Translations under genes and position numbers: made by a program
Notes under the pieces: model-generated
Told to the model about the DNA's origin: nothing
Seen by the model: only the letters and a program-made list of their open reading frames with translations
The model's database searches: none
Part shown: positions 4,558 to 11,054 of the stretch, piece by piece
Position numbering within the stretch: position 1 is the first letter of the stretch
How the letters are laid out: each line of letters begins with the position of its first letter
Assembly: GCA_021730835.1 (NCBI GenBank)
Contig: JAKFYP010000087.1
Span: forward strand, 1-12,165
Length of the DNA stretch: 12,165 nucleotides
Origin: Alphaproteobacteria bacterium
Lineage (GTDB): Bacteria; Pseudomonadota; Alphaproteobacteria; Rickettsiales; UBA998
Reading direction: 5' to 3'

Positions 4558-7500
4558 ATGCAGCAAACCGTACAGGAAATAGCCGGACAGGCGGCGTTGC
4601 CGCAGGCCACGGACATGCCCGGTGGCGCGGCGATGCTGGCGCTGGCGGCCAGCGATGCGCCGCTGCTGGCGCATCTGTGCCTTGATGATCGTGAGTTGGA
4701 ACGGCAGGCGCAAGCCGCCGCTTTTTTCATGCCCCATCGGCAAATCCTGACTTTCCCGGCGTGGGACTGCCTGCCCTATGACCGTGTTTCACCGCACCGC
4801 GATATCATGGCGACGCGGCTGGCGACGCTTTCGGTGCTAACAACATCTTTCTCTCCCCCTTTTAAGGGGGAGGGTCAGGGTAGGGGCATGGAAAACAAAG
4901 CGCTTTCCTCTACTCCCCTCCCAACTGCCCCCCTGCCTGCATCCATGAAGCGGGATGCTGGCCATATTGAAACACAGATCCCCGCAAGCGGGCGCTGTGA
5001 GCGGGGAGAAGCGTGTAGACAAAAAATTCTCATCCTCACCACCGCTTCGGCGTGGCTGCGCCGCTTGCCACCGCCGGAAGTTATCGCCGGGGCTACGTTT
5101 TCGATCCGTGCCGGGCAGTCCCTCGACCTGACCGCGCTGCAAAGTTATGTTGCGCGATTTGGCTATGAGCGCGTTGGCAAAGTGATGGAGGCGGGCGAAT
5201 ACGCTTTGCGAGGCAGCCTGATCGACCTGTTCGCCAGCGGTGAGGAATATGCTTGCCGGATTGACCTGTTCGGCAACGAGGTGGAATCCATCCGCCGCTT
5301 CGACCCGATGACCCAGCGCAGCGGCGAGGCGATTGACGCCATCACCCTGCATCCGACCGGTGAAATCATGCTGGATGAGGCGGCGATTGCCCGGTTCCGC
5401 ACCCGCTACCGCGAGTTGTTCGGCGTGCCCAAGCGCGAGGACGCGCTTTATGCGGCAATATCGGCGGGCCAGCGTTATCCCGGCATGGAGCACTGGTTAC
5501 CCCTGTTCTATGCGCAAACCGCCACGCTGGCCGATTATCTCCCGGGGGCTGCTGTCACCGGCAGTCACCGCCTGAGCGAAGCGTTGCAGGATCGCGCCGC
5601 GCTGATTGAGGATTATTACGAAGCCCGCCATCGGCATACGCAATCCAAAAGTGTTGACGACGTGCCGTATTTCCCCGTGCCGGTCAGCGAGGCGTTTCTG
5701 GAATTTGGAGAGGCAATAGAATTGTTGCGTCGGTGTGAGGCTATCGAGTTTTCGCCGTTTGGAGCCTGTAACTCCCCCCTTGAGGGGGAGTCGGCATTCA
5801 ACGCGTCAGAGATGAATGCCGGTGGGGAGGTAAAAGAACGCGAGCGTATACCCCCCACGACCCAGCATCAGCCCTCGGCTTTGCTTCGTCCGCTCCCCCT
5901 CAAGCGGGGAGCAGGAGGATTATCTTTCAAACCCCTTGCTCCGCTTTCCGGCAAACAACCCGACGGGCTGAACACCCCGCTGGAGCGCCTCGGCAGGCAA
6001 GCCGCCGAATTCCATCATCGCGGATTGCAGACTGTGTTGTGTTGTCACAGCCTCTCCAGCCGCACGCGCATCGGACGCCTGCTAAAAGCGCAGAGTACGC
6101 CTGCCCGCGAAGTCGCGCATTACGGAGAAATCAGCGGCGCGGGCATCGCACTGGCGCATGCGCCGGTCGAGCAAAGTTTTCAAAGTGATACGGCGGCGTT
6201 TTACAGCGAACAGGATATTTTCGGGGCGCGGCTGGCGCGCACCAGAGTCCGCAAGCGCCCGGCGGAAGCGTTTTTCCGTGAGGTGGCCGGACTGGAGCCG
6301 GGCGAACTGGTGGTGCATCAGGAGCATGGTATCGGGCGGTTTGAGGGGTTGGTGACCGTCGAGGCGGGCGGCGCGAAACACGATTGCGTCAAATTGCTCT
6401 ACCGCGACGACGGGCGATTGTTTCTGCCGGTGGAAAACCTTGATGTCATCAGCCGCTTCGGCTCGGATGATCTGTCGGTCGAGCTTGACCGGCTGGGTGC
6501 GCCGCACTGGCAGGCGCGCAAGGCGGCGATGAAGGAACGCCTGAAAATGGCCGCTGCCGAGTTGATGAAAACCGCCGCCGCCCGTGCGGTGGAGAAAGCG
6601 CCGGAACTGACGCCCGCTTCCGGCCTGTATGAGAGTTTCTGCGCCCTGTTTCCCTACGCCGAAACCGAGGATCAGGAGCAGGCCATTGCGGATGTACTCG
6701 CCGATCTGGAGCAAGGCAGGCCAATGGACAGGCTGATCTGCGGCGATGTTGGCTTCGGTAAAACCGAGGTAGCGCTGCGGGCCGCTTTTGTCGCCGCCGC
6801 CGATACGGATCATCCCATGCAGGTAGCGGTTGTCGCGCCGACGACGTTGCTGGTGCGCCAGCACTACCATACCTTCCGCCAGCGCTTTGAGCATACGGGG
6901 CTACGCATTGCCATGCTGTCGCGGCTGACGAAGCCCAAAGACGCCGTTGCCATTCGTGAAAAACTGGCGGCGGGAACGCTCAATATCGTTATCGGCACGC
7001 ATGCGCTATTGTCGCAATCGGTTAAATTCGACCGGCTGGGTCTGCTGGTTATTGACGAGGAACAGCATTTCGGCGTCAAACAAAAAGAACGCCTCAAGCA
7101 ACTGCGCCATAACGTCCATGTACTCACCCTGTCGGCTACGCCGATTCCGCGCACGCTGCAAATGGCGCTCTCGGGCGTCAAGGAGTTGAGCCTGATTACT
7201 ACGCCGCCGGTCAACCGCCTTGCTATCCGCAGTTTCATCACGCCTTACGATCCGGTAATGCTGGCTGAGGCGATCCGGCGCGAGTTGCATCGCGGCGGGC
7301 AGGTTTTTTACGTTGCGCCGCGCATCGCCGATCTGGCCGGGTTGCGCGAACGCTTAAAGGAACTGGCCCCGGAAGCGAAAATCGCCGTCGCTCACGGCCA
7401 GATGCCCGCCAGCGAACTCGATAGCATCATGAACGATGTCTATGACGGCAAATACGATATTTTATTATCCACCGCCATTATCGAATCGGGGCTGGATATT

Positions 7501-8355
7501 CCCAATGCCAACACCATCATCGTCCACCGGGCCGACCGCTTCGGCCTCGCCCAGCTTTACCAGTTGCGCGGGCGCGTCGGACGGGGAAAACAGCGGGCTT
7601 ACGCCTATTTCACCCTGCCGGGCAGCGCGGCGCTTCCGCAAGCGGGCAAGCGCGCCGAAGGGCTGACGGATAACGCCCTCAAGCGGCTTCAGGTGATGCA
7701 GACGCTCGACTCATTGGGCGCGGGTTTCTCGCTGGCCTCGCACGATATGGATATTCGCGGCTTCGGCAACCTCGTCGGCGAGGAGCAATCCGGCCATGTG
7801 CGCGAAGTCGGGGTGGAGCTTTACCAGCAAATGCTACAGGAGGCGGTGGCCGAGATGCGCGAGGGCGGGGGAGAGGAAGCCCCGCAGCGCAAACGCGATG
7901 CCTCCAGCCCGCAACTCAATCTCGGCATCCCGGTGATGATCCCGGAGCATTACGTCGAGGATTTATCCTTGCGCCTGAGCCTCTACCGGCGGCTGGCCGA
8001 TCTGGAGGCACGCGAGGAAATCGCCGATTTCGCCGCCGAGATGGAAGACCGTTTCGGCCCCCTGCCGCAGGAGACGGAGGCGCTGCTTTCGGTGCTCTCG
8101 CTCAAGCAGGACTGCCGCGAGGCGCATATCACCCGTATCGAGACTGGCCCGAAAGGCATGGTCATCACCTTCCGGGACAATGCCTTCCCCAAACCGGAAG
8201 CCTTAATCGGCCACATCGCCAGACATAGCGGACGCTATAAAATCCGCCCCGACAGCAGGCTGGTGGTCATGCTGGATGCTGCTTCCGCCGATGCGCGGCT
8301 CAAGGAGGTGAAAACCGTGGTGAAGACGATGCGGGGGTTGCTAAGAAATGATTAA
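4558..8355 (+). CDS. mfd: Transcription-repair coupling factor Mfd, with two in-frame repeat insertions
   Basis: A DNA translocase that removes RNA polymerase stalled at lesions and recruits UvrA. From ATG 4558 it has 1265 residues, about 115 more than E. coli Mfd. Order: UvrB-like N-terminal module (CLPYD, SPHRDI, EAGEYALRGSLIDLF), RNA polymerase interaction domain from about residue 580 (VVHQEHGIGRFEGL), Walker A GDVGFGKT (729-736), DEEQ box (833-836), SATPIPRT, QLRGRVGRG, the TRG region with DIRGFGNLVGEEQSG, and the C-terminal autoinhibitory domain. All helicase motifs are intact. The extra length lies in two segments, residues about 97-155 and 403-456, which are translated repeat DNA; removing them gives the normal size. 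The GTG start at 4513 is possible, but 4558 fits better; its ribosome binding site is weak. No frameshift, so the protein is probably functional. Confidence 0.95.
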   Translation: MQQTVQEIAGQAALPQATDMPGGAAMLALAASDAPLLAHLCLDDRELERQAQAAAFFMPHRQILTFPAWDCLPYDRVSPHRDIMATRLATLSVLTTSFSPPFKGEGQGRGMENKALSSTPLPTAPLPASMKRDAGHIETQIPASGRCERGEACRQKILILTTASAWLRRLPPPEVIAGATFSIRAGQSLDLTALQSYVARFGYERVGKVMEAGEYALRGSLIDLFASGEEYACRIDLFGNEVESIRRFDPMTQRSGEAIDAITLHPTGEIMLDEAAIARFRTRYRELFGVPKREDALYAAISAGQRYPGMEHWLPLFYAQTATLADYLPGAAVTGSHRLSEALQDRAALIEDYYEARHRHTQSKSVDDVPYFPVPVSEAFLEFGEAIELLRRCEAIEFSPFGACNSPLEGESAFNASEMNAGGEVKERERIPPTTQHQPSALLRPLPLKRGAGGLSFKPLAPLSGKQPDGLNTPLERLGRQAAEFHHRGLQTVLCCHSLSSRTRIGRLLKAQSTPAREVAHYGEISGAGIALAHAPVEQSFQSDTAAFYSEQDIFGARLARTRVRKRPAEAFFREVAGLEPGELVVHQEHGIGRFEGLVTVEAGGAKHDCVKLLYRDDGRLFLPVENLDVISRFGSDDLSVELDRLGAPHWQARKAAMKERLKMAAAELMKTAAARAVEKAPELTPASGLYESFCALFPYAETEDQEQAIADVLADLEQGRPMDRLICGDVGFGKTEVALRAAFVAAADTDHPMQVAVVAPTTLLVRQHYHTFRQRFEHTGLRIAMLSRLTKPKDAVAIREKLAAGTLNIVIGTHALLSQSVKFDRLGLLVIDEEQHFGVKQKERLKQLRHNVHVLTLSATPIPRTLQMALSGVKELSLITTPPVNRLAIRSFITPYDPVMLAEAIRRELHRGGQVFYVAPRIADLAGLRERLKELAPEAKIAVAHGQMPASELDSIMNDVYDGKYDILLSTAIIESGLDIPNANTIIVHRADRFGLAQLYQLRGRVGRGKQRAYAYFTLPGSAALPQAGKRAEGLTDNALKRLQVMQTLDSLGAGFSLASHDMDIRGFGNLVGEEQSGHVREVGVELYQQMLQEAVAEMREGGGEEAPQRKRDASSPQLNLGIPVMIPEHYVEDLSLRLSLYRRLADLEAREEIADFAAEMEDRFGPLPQETEALLSVLSLKQDCREAHITRIETGPKGMVITFRDNAFPKPEALIGHIARHSGRYKIRPDSRLVVMLDAASADARLKEVKTVVKTMRGLLRND
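4846..5022. repeat. Repeat element copy inserted in frame in mfd (site 1)
   Basis: About 177 bp, a multiple of three, boundaries inferred from where Mfd similarity stops (after ATLSVLT) and resumes (KILILTT). Bases 4981-5007 match 4266-4292 of the intergenic element at 25 of 27 positions, and 4915-4961 match 4165-4210 with few differences and one single-base gap. It starts with a C-rich/G-rich palindrome around 4852-4873. It encodes low-complexity, Pro/Ser/Gly-rich sequence in a loop between a helix and a strand of the UvrB-like module. Confidence 0.85.
5772..5911. repeat. Second repeat element in mfd with 19-bp terminal inverted repeats (site 2)
   Basis: A 140-bp unit whose ends, 5772-5790 and 5893-5911, are inverted repeats matching at 18 of 19 positions; each end is itself a C-run/G-run palindrome. 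An internal GGCATTCA/TGAATGCC hairpin lies at about 5793-5820. The corresponding protein segment (about residues 403-456) has no counterpart in Mfd and separates EFSPF from the next conserved region. It resembles site 1 in style (C-rich palindromes) but only weakly in sequence, so it is probably a different class of repeat. Confidence 0.8.
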
Positions 8356-8384
8356 TGGCTATCCCCTTAAAGGAGATAAGCCAT
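8355..8384 (+). promoter_or_regulatory. Hairpin enclosing a strong ribosome binding site
   Basis: Directly after the mfd stop, ATGGCT (8355-8360) pairs with AGCCAT (8379-8384), and the stem continues through ATC/GAT and CC/GG with two single-base bulges. The stem holds the Shine-Dalgarno sequence AAAGGAG (8369-8375) and part of the ATG at 8383. It could block translation of the following ORF or mark the 3' end of mfd mRNA; there is no T run. Confidence 0.4.
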
Positions 8385-8502
8385 GCAGGAAAATGGAAGT
8401 GATGAAGAACTCACACCGGAGGAAATCGCCCAACAATGCGGTTGGAAGGTGGGATACCCGTGCTTACGCCTTTTTCGTAGAATTTCTGACCCAGTTCAAT
8501 AG
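8383..8502 (+). pseudogene. Short ORF, likely the 5' remnant of a lost gene
   Basis: A 39-codon ORF with an excellent ribosome binding site (AAAGGAG, seven bases before the ATG). The first 21 residues (acidic, including EELTPEEIAQQ) look like a real protein N-terminus, but from about base 8444 onward the DNA is the antisense of the icd-like fragment, so the native gene was cut there. Not recognised. It could instead be a genuine tiny gene downstream of mfd. Confidence 0.4.
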
Positions 8503-8605
8503 CCTCGATATTGAGATTCGCCTTCGCCTCCTTGAGGATAAAAAGCGTTGCTTCCATAATCTCGGGGCCAATGCCATCCCCGAAGGCAACCGTAATATCA
8601 ACCAT
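8444..8605 (-). pseudogene. icd: Isocitrate dehydrogenase-like gene, 5' fragment
   Basis: The minus strand encodes about 54 residues matching the N-terminus of an isocitrate/isopropylmalate dehydrogenase of the Rickettsia-like type: MVDITVAFGDGIGPEIMEA, then a helix, then FYEKGVSTGIPPS. The nucleotide-binding GDGIGPE signature is clear. Similarity ends at about 8444, before the catalytic core, and the frame soon closes. The start has a good ribosome binding site (GAAGGAG, six bases upstream of the ATG at 8605). It is a truncated copy and cannot encode an enzyme; a full icd gene presumably exists elsewhere in the genome. Confidence 0.75.
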
Positions 8606-8812
8606 ATATATACTCCTTCACCAAATGCCAGAAGACAAAATCCCTTAAGTTTTGGCAACTGTTTTTACGAATATACGCGCCGATACCGTCTTTTTTGGCG
8701 TCAGCGTGGCGTATTGCCGTTAAAAGCCGCAACATCGGGCAGATGATCGGGAAGCGGTGCTCATCTGTTGACTGGCTTCAGGACTTAACATCCCCACATG
8801 GGATCGGGACGG
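8606..8812. other. Intergenic region without recognised content
   Basis: About 207 bp between the icd fragment start and the end of the methyltransferase operon. Apart from the icd ribosome binding site at the left end and a weak ATCCC/GGGAT stem near 8790-8804, I see no gene, RNA or clear terminator. A plus-strand frame crossing it from 8348 looks non-coding. Confidence 0.5.
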
Positions 8813-9415
8813 CTATTCCAGCCTTAGCAGCGGGGTAATGATACCGGTGCTGTGCGCCCATTCGATGATTTCAATGACAATCAGGGGAACAAGCCACCAG
8901 AGCGCATCTTTCAGGGAACTGTGCACCCGCTTCATATCCACCAGTATTTCTTGCGGGCAATGATACAGCCTGAAATCGGGTATATAGCGCGGCACTTGCC
9001 GGACATATGCGAGATAGGCTTCCCCGAATTTTTCGCTTAAAAACGCTTCCTCCCGTTTGACCAGCGGGCCATAAACCAGCATAAAACTCGCCATCAGCAG
9101 GATCGCCACGGATAGCTGGTTGCTTACCAGTGAAATGCCGAGAACCCCGATAAAGGAAAATACATAGAGCGGGTTGCGCACGATGGAAAACGGCCCGTCC
9201 GTGACCAGTTCACTATTTTTGCGCCCGCCGATAAACAGGGTGCAATAAATCCGCCCCAGCATACAGACGCCCAGCAGCAACAACCCTGTTCCATCGTTCA
9301 TTTGATGGACGAGCAGGTTATCCGGCAGGTAGCTGGAGGTCAGCACGGCCAGAAAAAAAGCCGCAACCAGTACCAGCCTGCCCAGCAGAATACGGTTCTT
9401 ATTGAGGGCCATCAT
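8813..9415 (-). CDS. Membrane methyltransferase of the isoprenylcysteine carboxyl methyltransferase (ICMT)/phospholipid methyltransferase type (copy B)
   Basis: A 200-residue integral membrane protein. Hydrophobic segments lie at about 11-30, 43-62, 84-99, 101-117 and 173-186. The ICMT family signature is present: VTDGPFSIVRNPLY (RNPLY at 80-84), the Glu pair at 122-123, and FGEAYLAY followed by VPRYIP (141-146), which together form the SAM and lipid pocket in known members. Family enzymes methylate lipids or lipid-linked groups; the substrate here is unknown. It has about 50 residues beyond the usual core, with one more hydrophobic helix, a feature shared with the neighbouring copy. Its ATG follows the stop of that copy by 10 bp, so it is the last gene of the operon. 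The first ATG of the pair ATG ATG is used; the second is equally possible. Confidence 0.85.
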   Translation of the reverse strand: MMALNKNRILLGRLVLVAAFFLAVLTSSYLPDNLLVHQMNDGTGLLLLGVCMLGRIYCTLFIGGRKNSELVTDGPFSIVRNPLYVFSFIGVLGISLVSNQLSVAILLMASFMLVYGPLVKREEAFLSEKFGEAYLAYVRQVPRYIPDFRLYHCPQEILVDMKRVHSSLKDALWWLVPLIVIEIIEWAHSTGIITPLLRLE

Positions 9416-9425
9416 GGACAGCGCC

Positions 9426-10166
9426 TTACGCGGCTTCGGTCAGCCATTTGCGCTTTTTCAGCACGCGAATGGCGATAGCGGCAACGACCGCCAGAACAAT
9501 AGCGGCGGCCATCCACTCGATATAGGGCAGGTGACGGGCATAATCCGGCAGGGCGAGGTATTCGTATTCCTCGATAATGGCCAGCGTCACCAGCGTGGTG
9601 GCGATGGTGGAATAGTCTTTGAGAATCACCCGCCGGAAATTAAACCGCATGCCTTCCGTTGTGTCACGCAGGCGGGAAAATCTCGGTATCCAGCGCGGCA
9701 CATCGGTACAATAGGCAAGGTAGCCGTCGCCGAATTTCTCACGCAGATAGGTTTCCTCGGCGCGGATAATGCACCGGTAGATGAAAAAAAACACGCCGAT
9801 GCCAATCGCCATCACCAGCGGATTGCCGTGCATGAGAAAGACCCCGGTATAAATCAGCATATTACCGGCATAGAGCGGATTGCGGCAAATGCCGAATAAT
9901 CCCTCGGTGACGAGGTTTTCGGCATAGACTTTCTTATTCATCCCGCCGCGCTTGATATAGGCATAGCCGATGACCATGCCTCGCAACGTCAGCCCGGCCA
10001 GCGCGATAGCAAGCGCCAGTATATCCTTGATATGCTCATATATCTCACGATGGAAAATCTGCGATGGCGGAACGGCCAGCATAAACAGCCCGATCATGAT
10101 GACGGGAAACAGGCGGTTGCGGTGACGGAAAAAGAAATTCCCGGCTTTAATCATAAGAGAGTCCAT
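9426..10166 (-). CDS. Membrane methyltransferase of the ICMT/phospholipid methyltransferase type (copy A)
   Basis: A 246-residue integral membrane protein paralogous to the next gene downstream. The signature VTEGLFGICRNPLY (RNPLY at 95-99), Glu pair 137-138 and FGDGYLAY with VPRWIP (156-161) match the ICMT family. Hydrophobic segments: about 19-34, 49-70, 98-113, 116-134, 187-199 and 217-236. The C-terminal 80 residues hold two extra helices ending in a basic tail (RVLKKRKW), beyond the family core; the first is similar to the C-terminal helix of copy B (IIEEYEYL against IEIIEWAH). The start at 10166 follows the cmoA-like stop by 12 bp with GGGGGA as ribosome binding site, showing close coupling to the carboxy-SAM synthase gene. 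Substrate unknown. Confidence 0.87.
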   Translation of the reverse strand: MDSLMIKAGNFFFRHRNRLFPVIMIGLFMLAVPPSQIFHREIYEHIKDILALAIALAGLTLRGMVIGYAYIKRGGMNKKVYAENLVTEGLFGICRNPLYAGNMLIYTGVFLMHGNPLVMAIGIGVFFFIYRCIIRAEETYLREKFGDGYLAYCTDVPRWIPRFSRLRDTTEGMRFNFRRVILKDYSTIATTLVTLAIIEEYEYLALPDYARHLPYIEWMAAAIVLAVVAAIAIRVLKKRKWLTEAA

Positions 10167-10178
10167 ATAATCCCCCGT

Positions 10179-10940
10179 TTATTTTACCGCGATGATACCG
10201 CAGAAATTATACCAGCGAAAAAACAATTCGACATGCTTGAACCCGGCCCATTTCAGCAATTCGATATTCTCTTCAAGCCGGTAGGGGATCAGGACGTTCT
10301 CCAGCGCCTCACGCTTTTTGGAAATTTCGATTTCCGAATAGCCGTTGCGGCGTTTGAAGTCATAGTAATGCTGGATGAACAGCCGGTTGAATATCGTATC
10401 CTCGCTGGTGAGCTTTTCGATAATCAGCAGGCAACCCTGATCGTTCATTCCCTGATAGAGCGTTTTCATAACCTTTTCGCGGTAAAGCGGGCGCACGAAT
10501 TGCAGCGTCAGAAGCATGGTGATGACGCTGGCGTTTTCAATTAATATTCCCTGATGTAAATCCGCCGTTACAAAGCGCATCTCACGCGAGGTTCCGGATT
10601 TCTTCGCTTTCTCTTCCGCCTTGGCCAGCATATCGGCGGAATTATCCAGCCCGACGAACGTGACTGCCGGATCAAGTACCGGATCGAGTGCCAGCAGCGT
10701 CGTGGCGGTCGAACAGCCGATGTCATAGAGATGGGTATTGGGCCGGGCGAAATCAGTGGCAAGCTCACATACCATGCGCTGCATTTCCATATAAAACGGA
10801 ACCGAACGGCTGACCATATCGTCAAAAACATCGGCGACCTTGGCGTTAAAGGAAAAATCCTCGATAGACGCATGGGGTTGGTCAAACACCGTGTCTTTTT
10901 TTCCGGTATCAAGAATCGGGGTGATTTTGGGCGCGGACAT
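10179..10940 (-). CDS. cmoA: CmoA-like carboxy-S-adenosylmethionine synthase
   Basis: A 253-residue soluble Rossmann-fold enzyme. CmoA makes carboxy-SAM from SAM and prephenate; CmoB then uses it to modify wobble uridine 34 of tRNAs. Matches to CmoA run over the whole length: MVSRSVPFY (42-50), SAM motif I LYDIGCSTA (71-79), GLDNS (97-101), IENAS and LTLQF (134-148), DFKRRNGYSEIEISKKR (194-210) and FRWYNF (241-246). Arg210 sits where the carboxy-SAM-binding arginine (Arg199 of E. coli) is expected, and the NGYSE segment is intact, so carboxy-SAM synthesis is likely rather than plain methyl transfer. The N-terminus is about 10 residues longer than in E. coli. It is the first gene of an operon with two membrane methyltransferases; cmoB is not in the window. 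Divergent from mutS. Confidence 0.85.
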   Translation of the reverse strand: MSAPKITPILDTGKKDTVFDQPHASIEDFSFNAKVADVFDDMVSRSVPFYMEMQRMVCELATDFARPNTHLYDIGCSTATTLLALDPVLDPAVTFVGLDNSADMLAKAEEKAKKSGTSREMRFVTADLHQGILIENASVITMLLTLQFVRPLYREKVMKTLYQGMNDQGCLLIIEKLTSEDTIFNRLFIQHYYDFKRRNGYSEIEISKKREALENVLIPYRLEENIELLKWAGFKHVELFFRWYNFCGIIAVK

Positions 10941-10971
10941 AAAACAAGCCTGTTTGGGGAGTTACCGTTGC

Positions 10972-11023
10972 CTTATAAAGCTTCGCCGGATCGGTTGCAA
11001 TCGGTCAGTCGCAACTTTATTGA
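10972..11023. promoter_or_regulatory. Divergent promoters sharing one palindromic -35 box
   Basis: TTGCAA at 10995-11000 is its own reverse complement. Leftward (minus), 17 bp separate it from TATAAG (10977-10972), which would drive the cmoA-like operon with a leader of about 25 nt. Rightward, 17 bp separate it from TATTGA (11018-11023), which would drive mutS with a similar leader. Both -10 boxes are moderate. Confidence 0.4.
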
Positions 11024-11054
11024 ATTTTCGGGTGGGATGGATTAACTCTTCTTC

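Noticed and set aside
4846..5911. Frameshift or pseudogene as explanation for the odd Mfd segments
   Set aside because: Frame is continuous, both inserts keep phase, and conserved motifs before, between and after them are intact.
6082..6894. 270-codon minus-strand frame opposite mfd
   Set aside because: It is antisense to conserved Mfd domains; such long shadow frames are expected in GC-rich coding DNA.
7054..7075. DEEQ instead of the DEEH-R box in Mfd as a possible inactivating change
   Set aside because: The other helicase motifs are intact and, to my knowledge, DEEQ is a normal variant in alphaproteobacterial Mfd.
8348..8746. 132-codon plus-strand frame after mfd
   Set aside because: It covers the small ORF with a good ribosome binding site and the antisense of the icd fragment in another frame; no start signal and no protein-like pattern.
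9402..9899. 165-codon plus-strand frame
   Set aside because: Antisense to membrane methyltransferase copy A, whose family motifs are clear on the minus strand.
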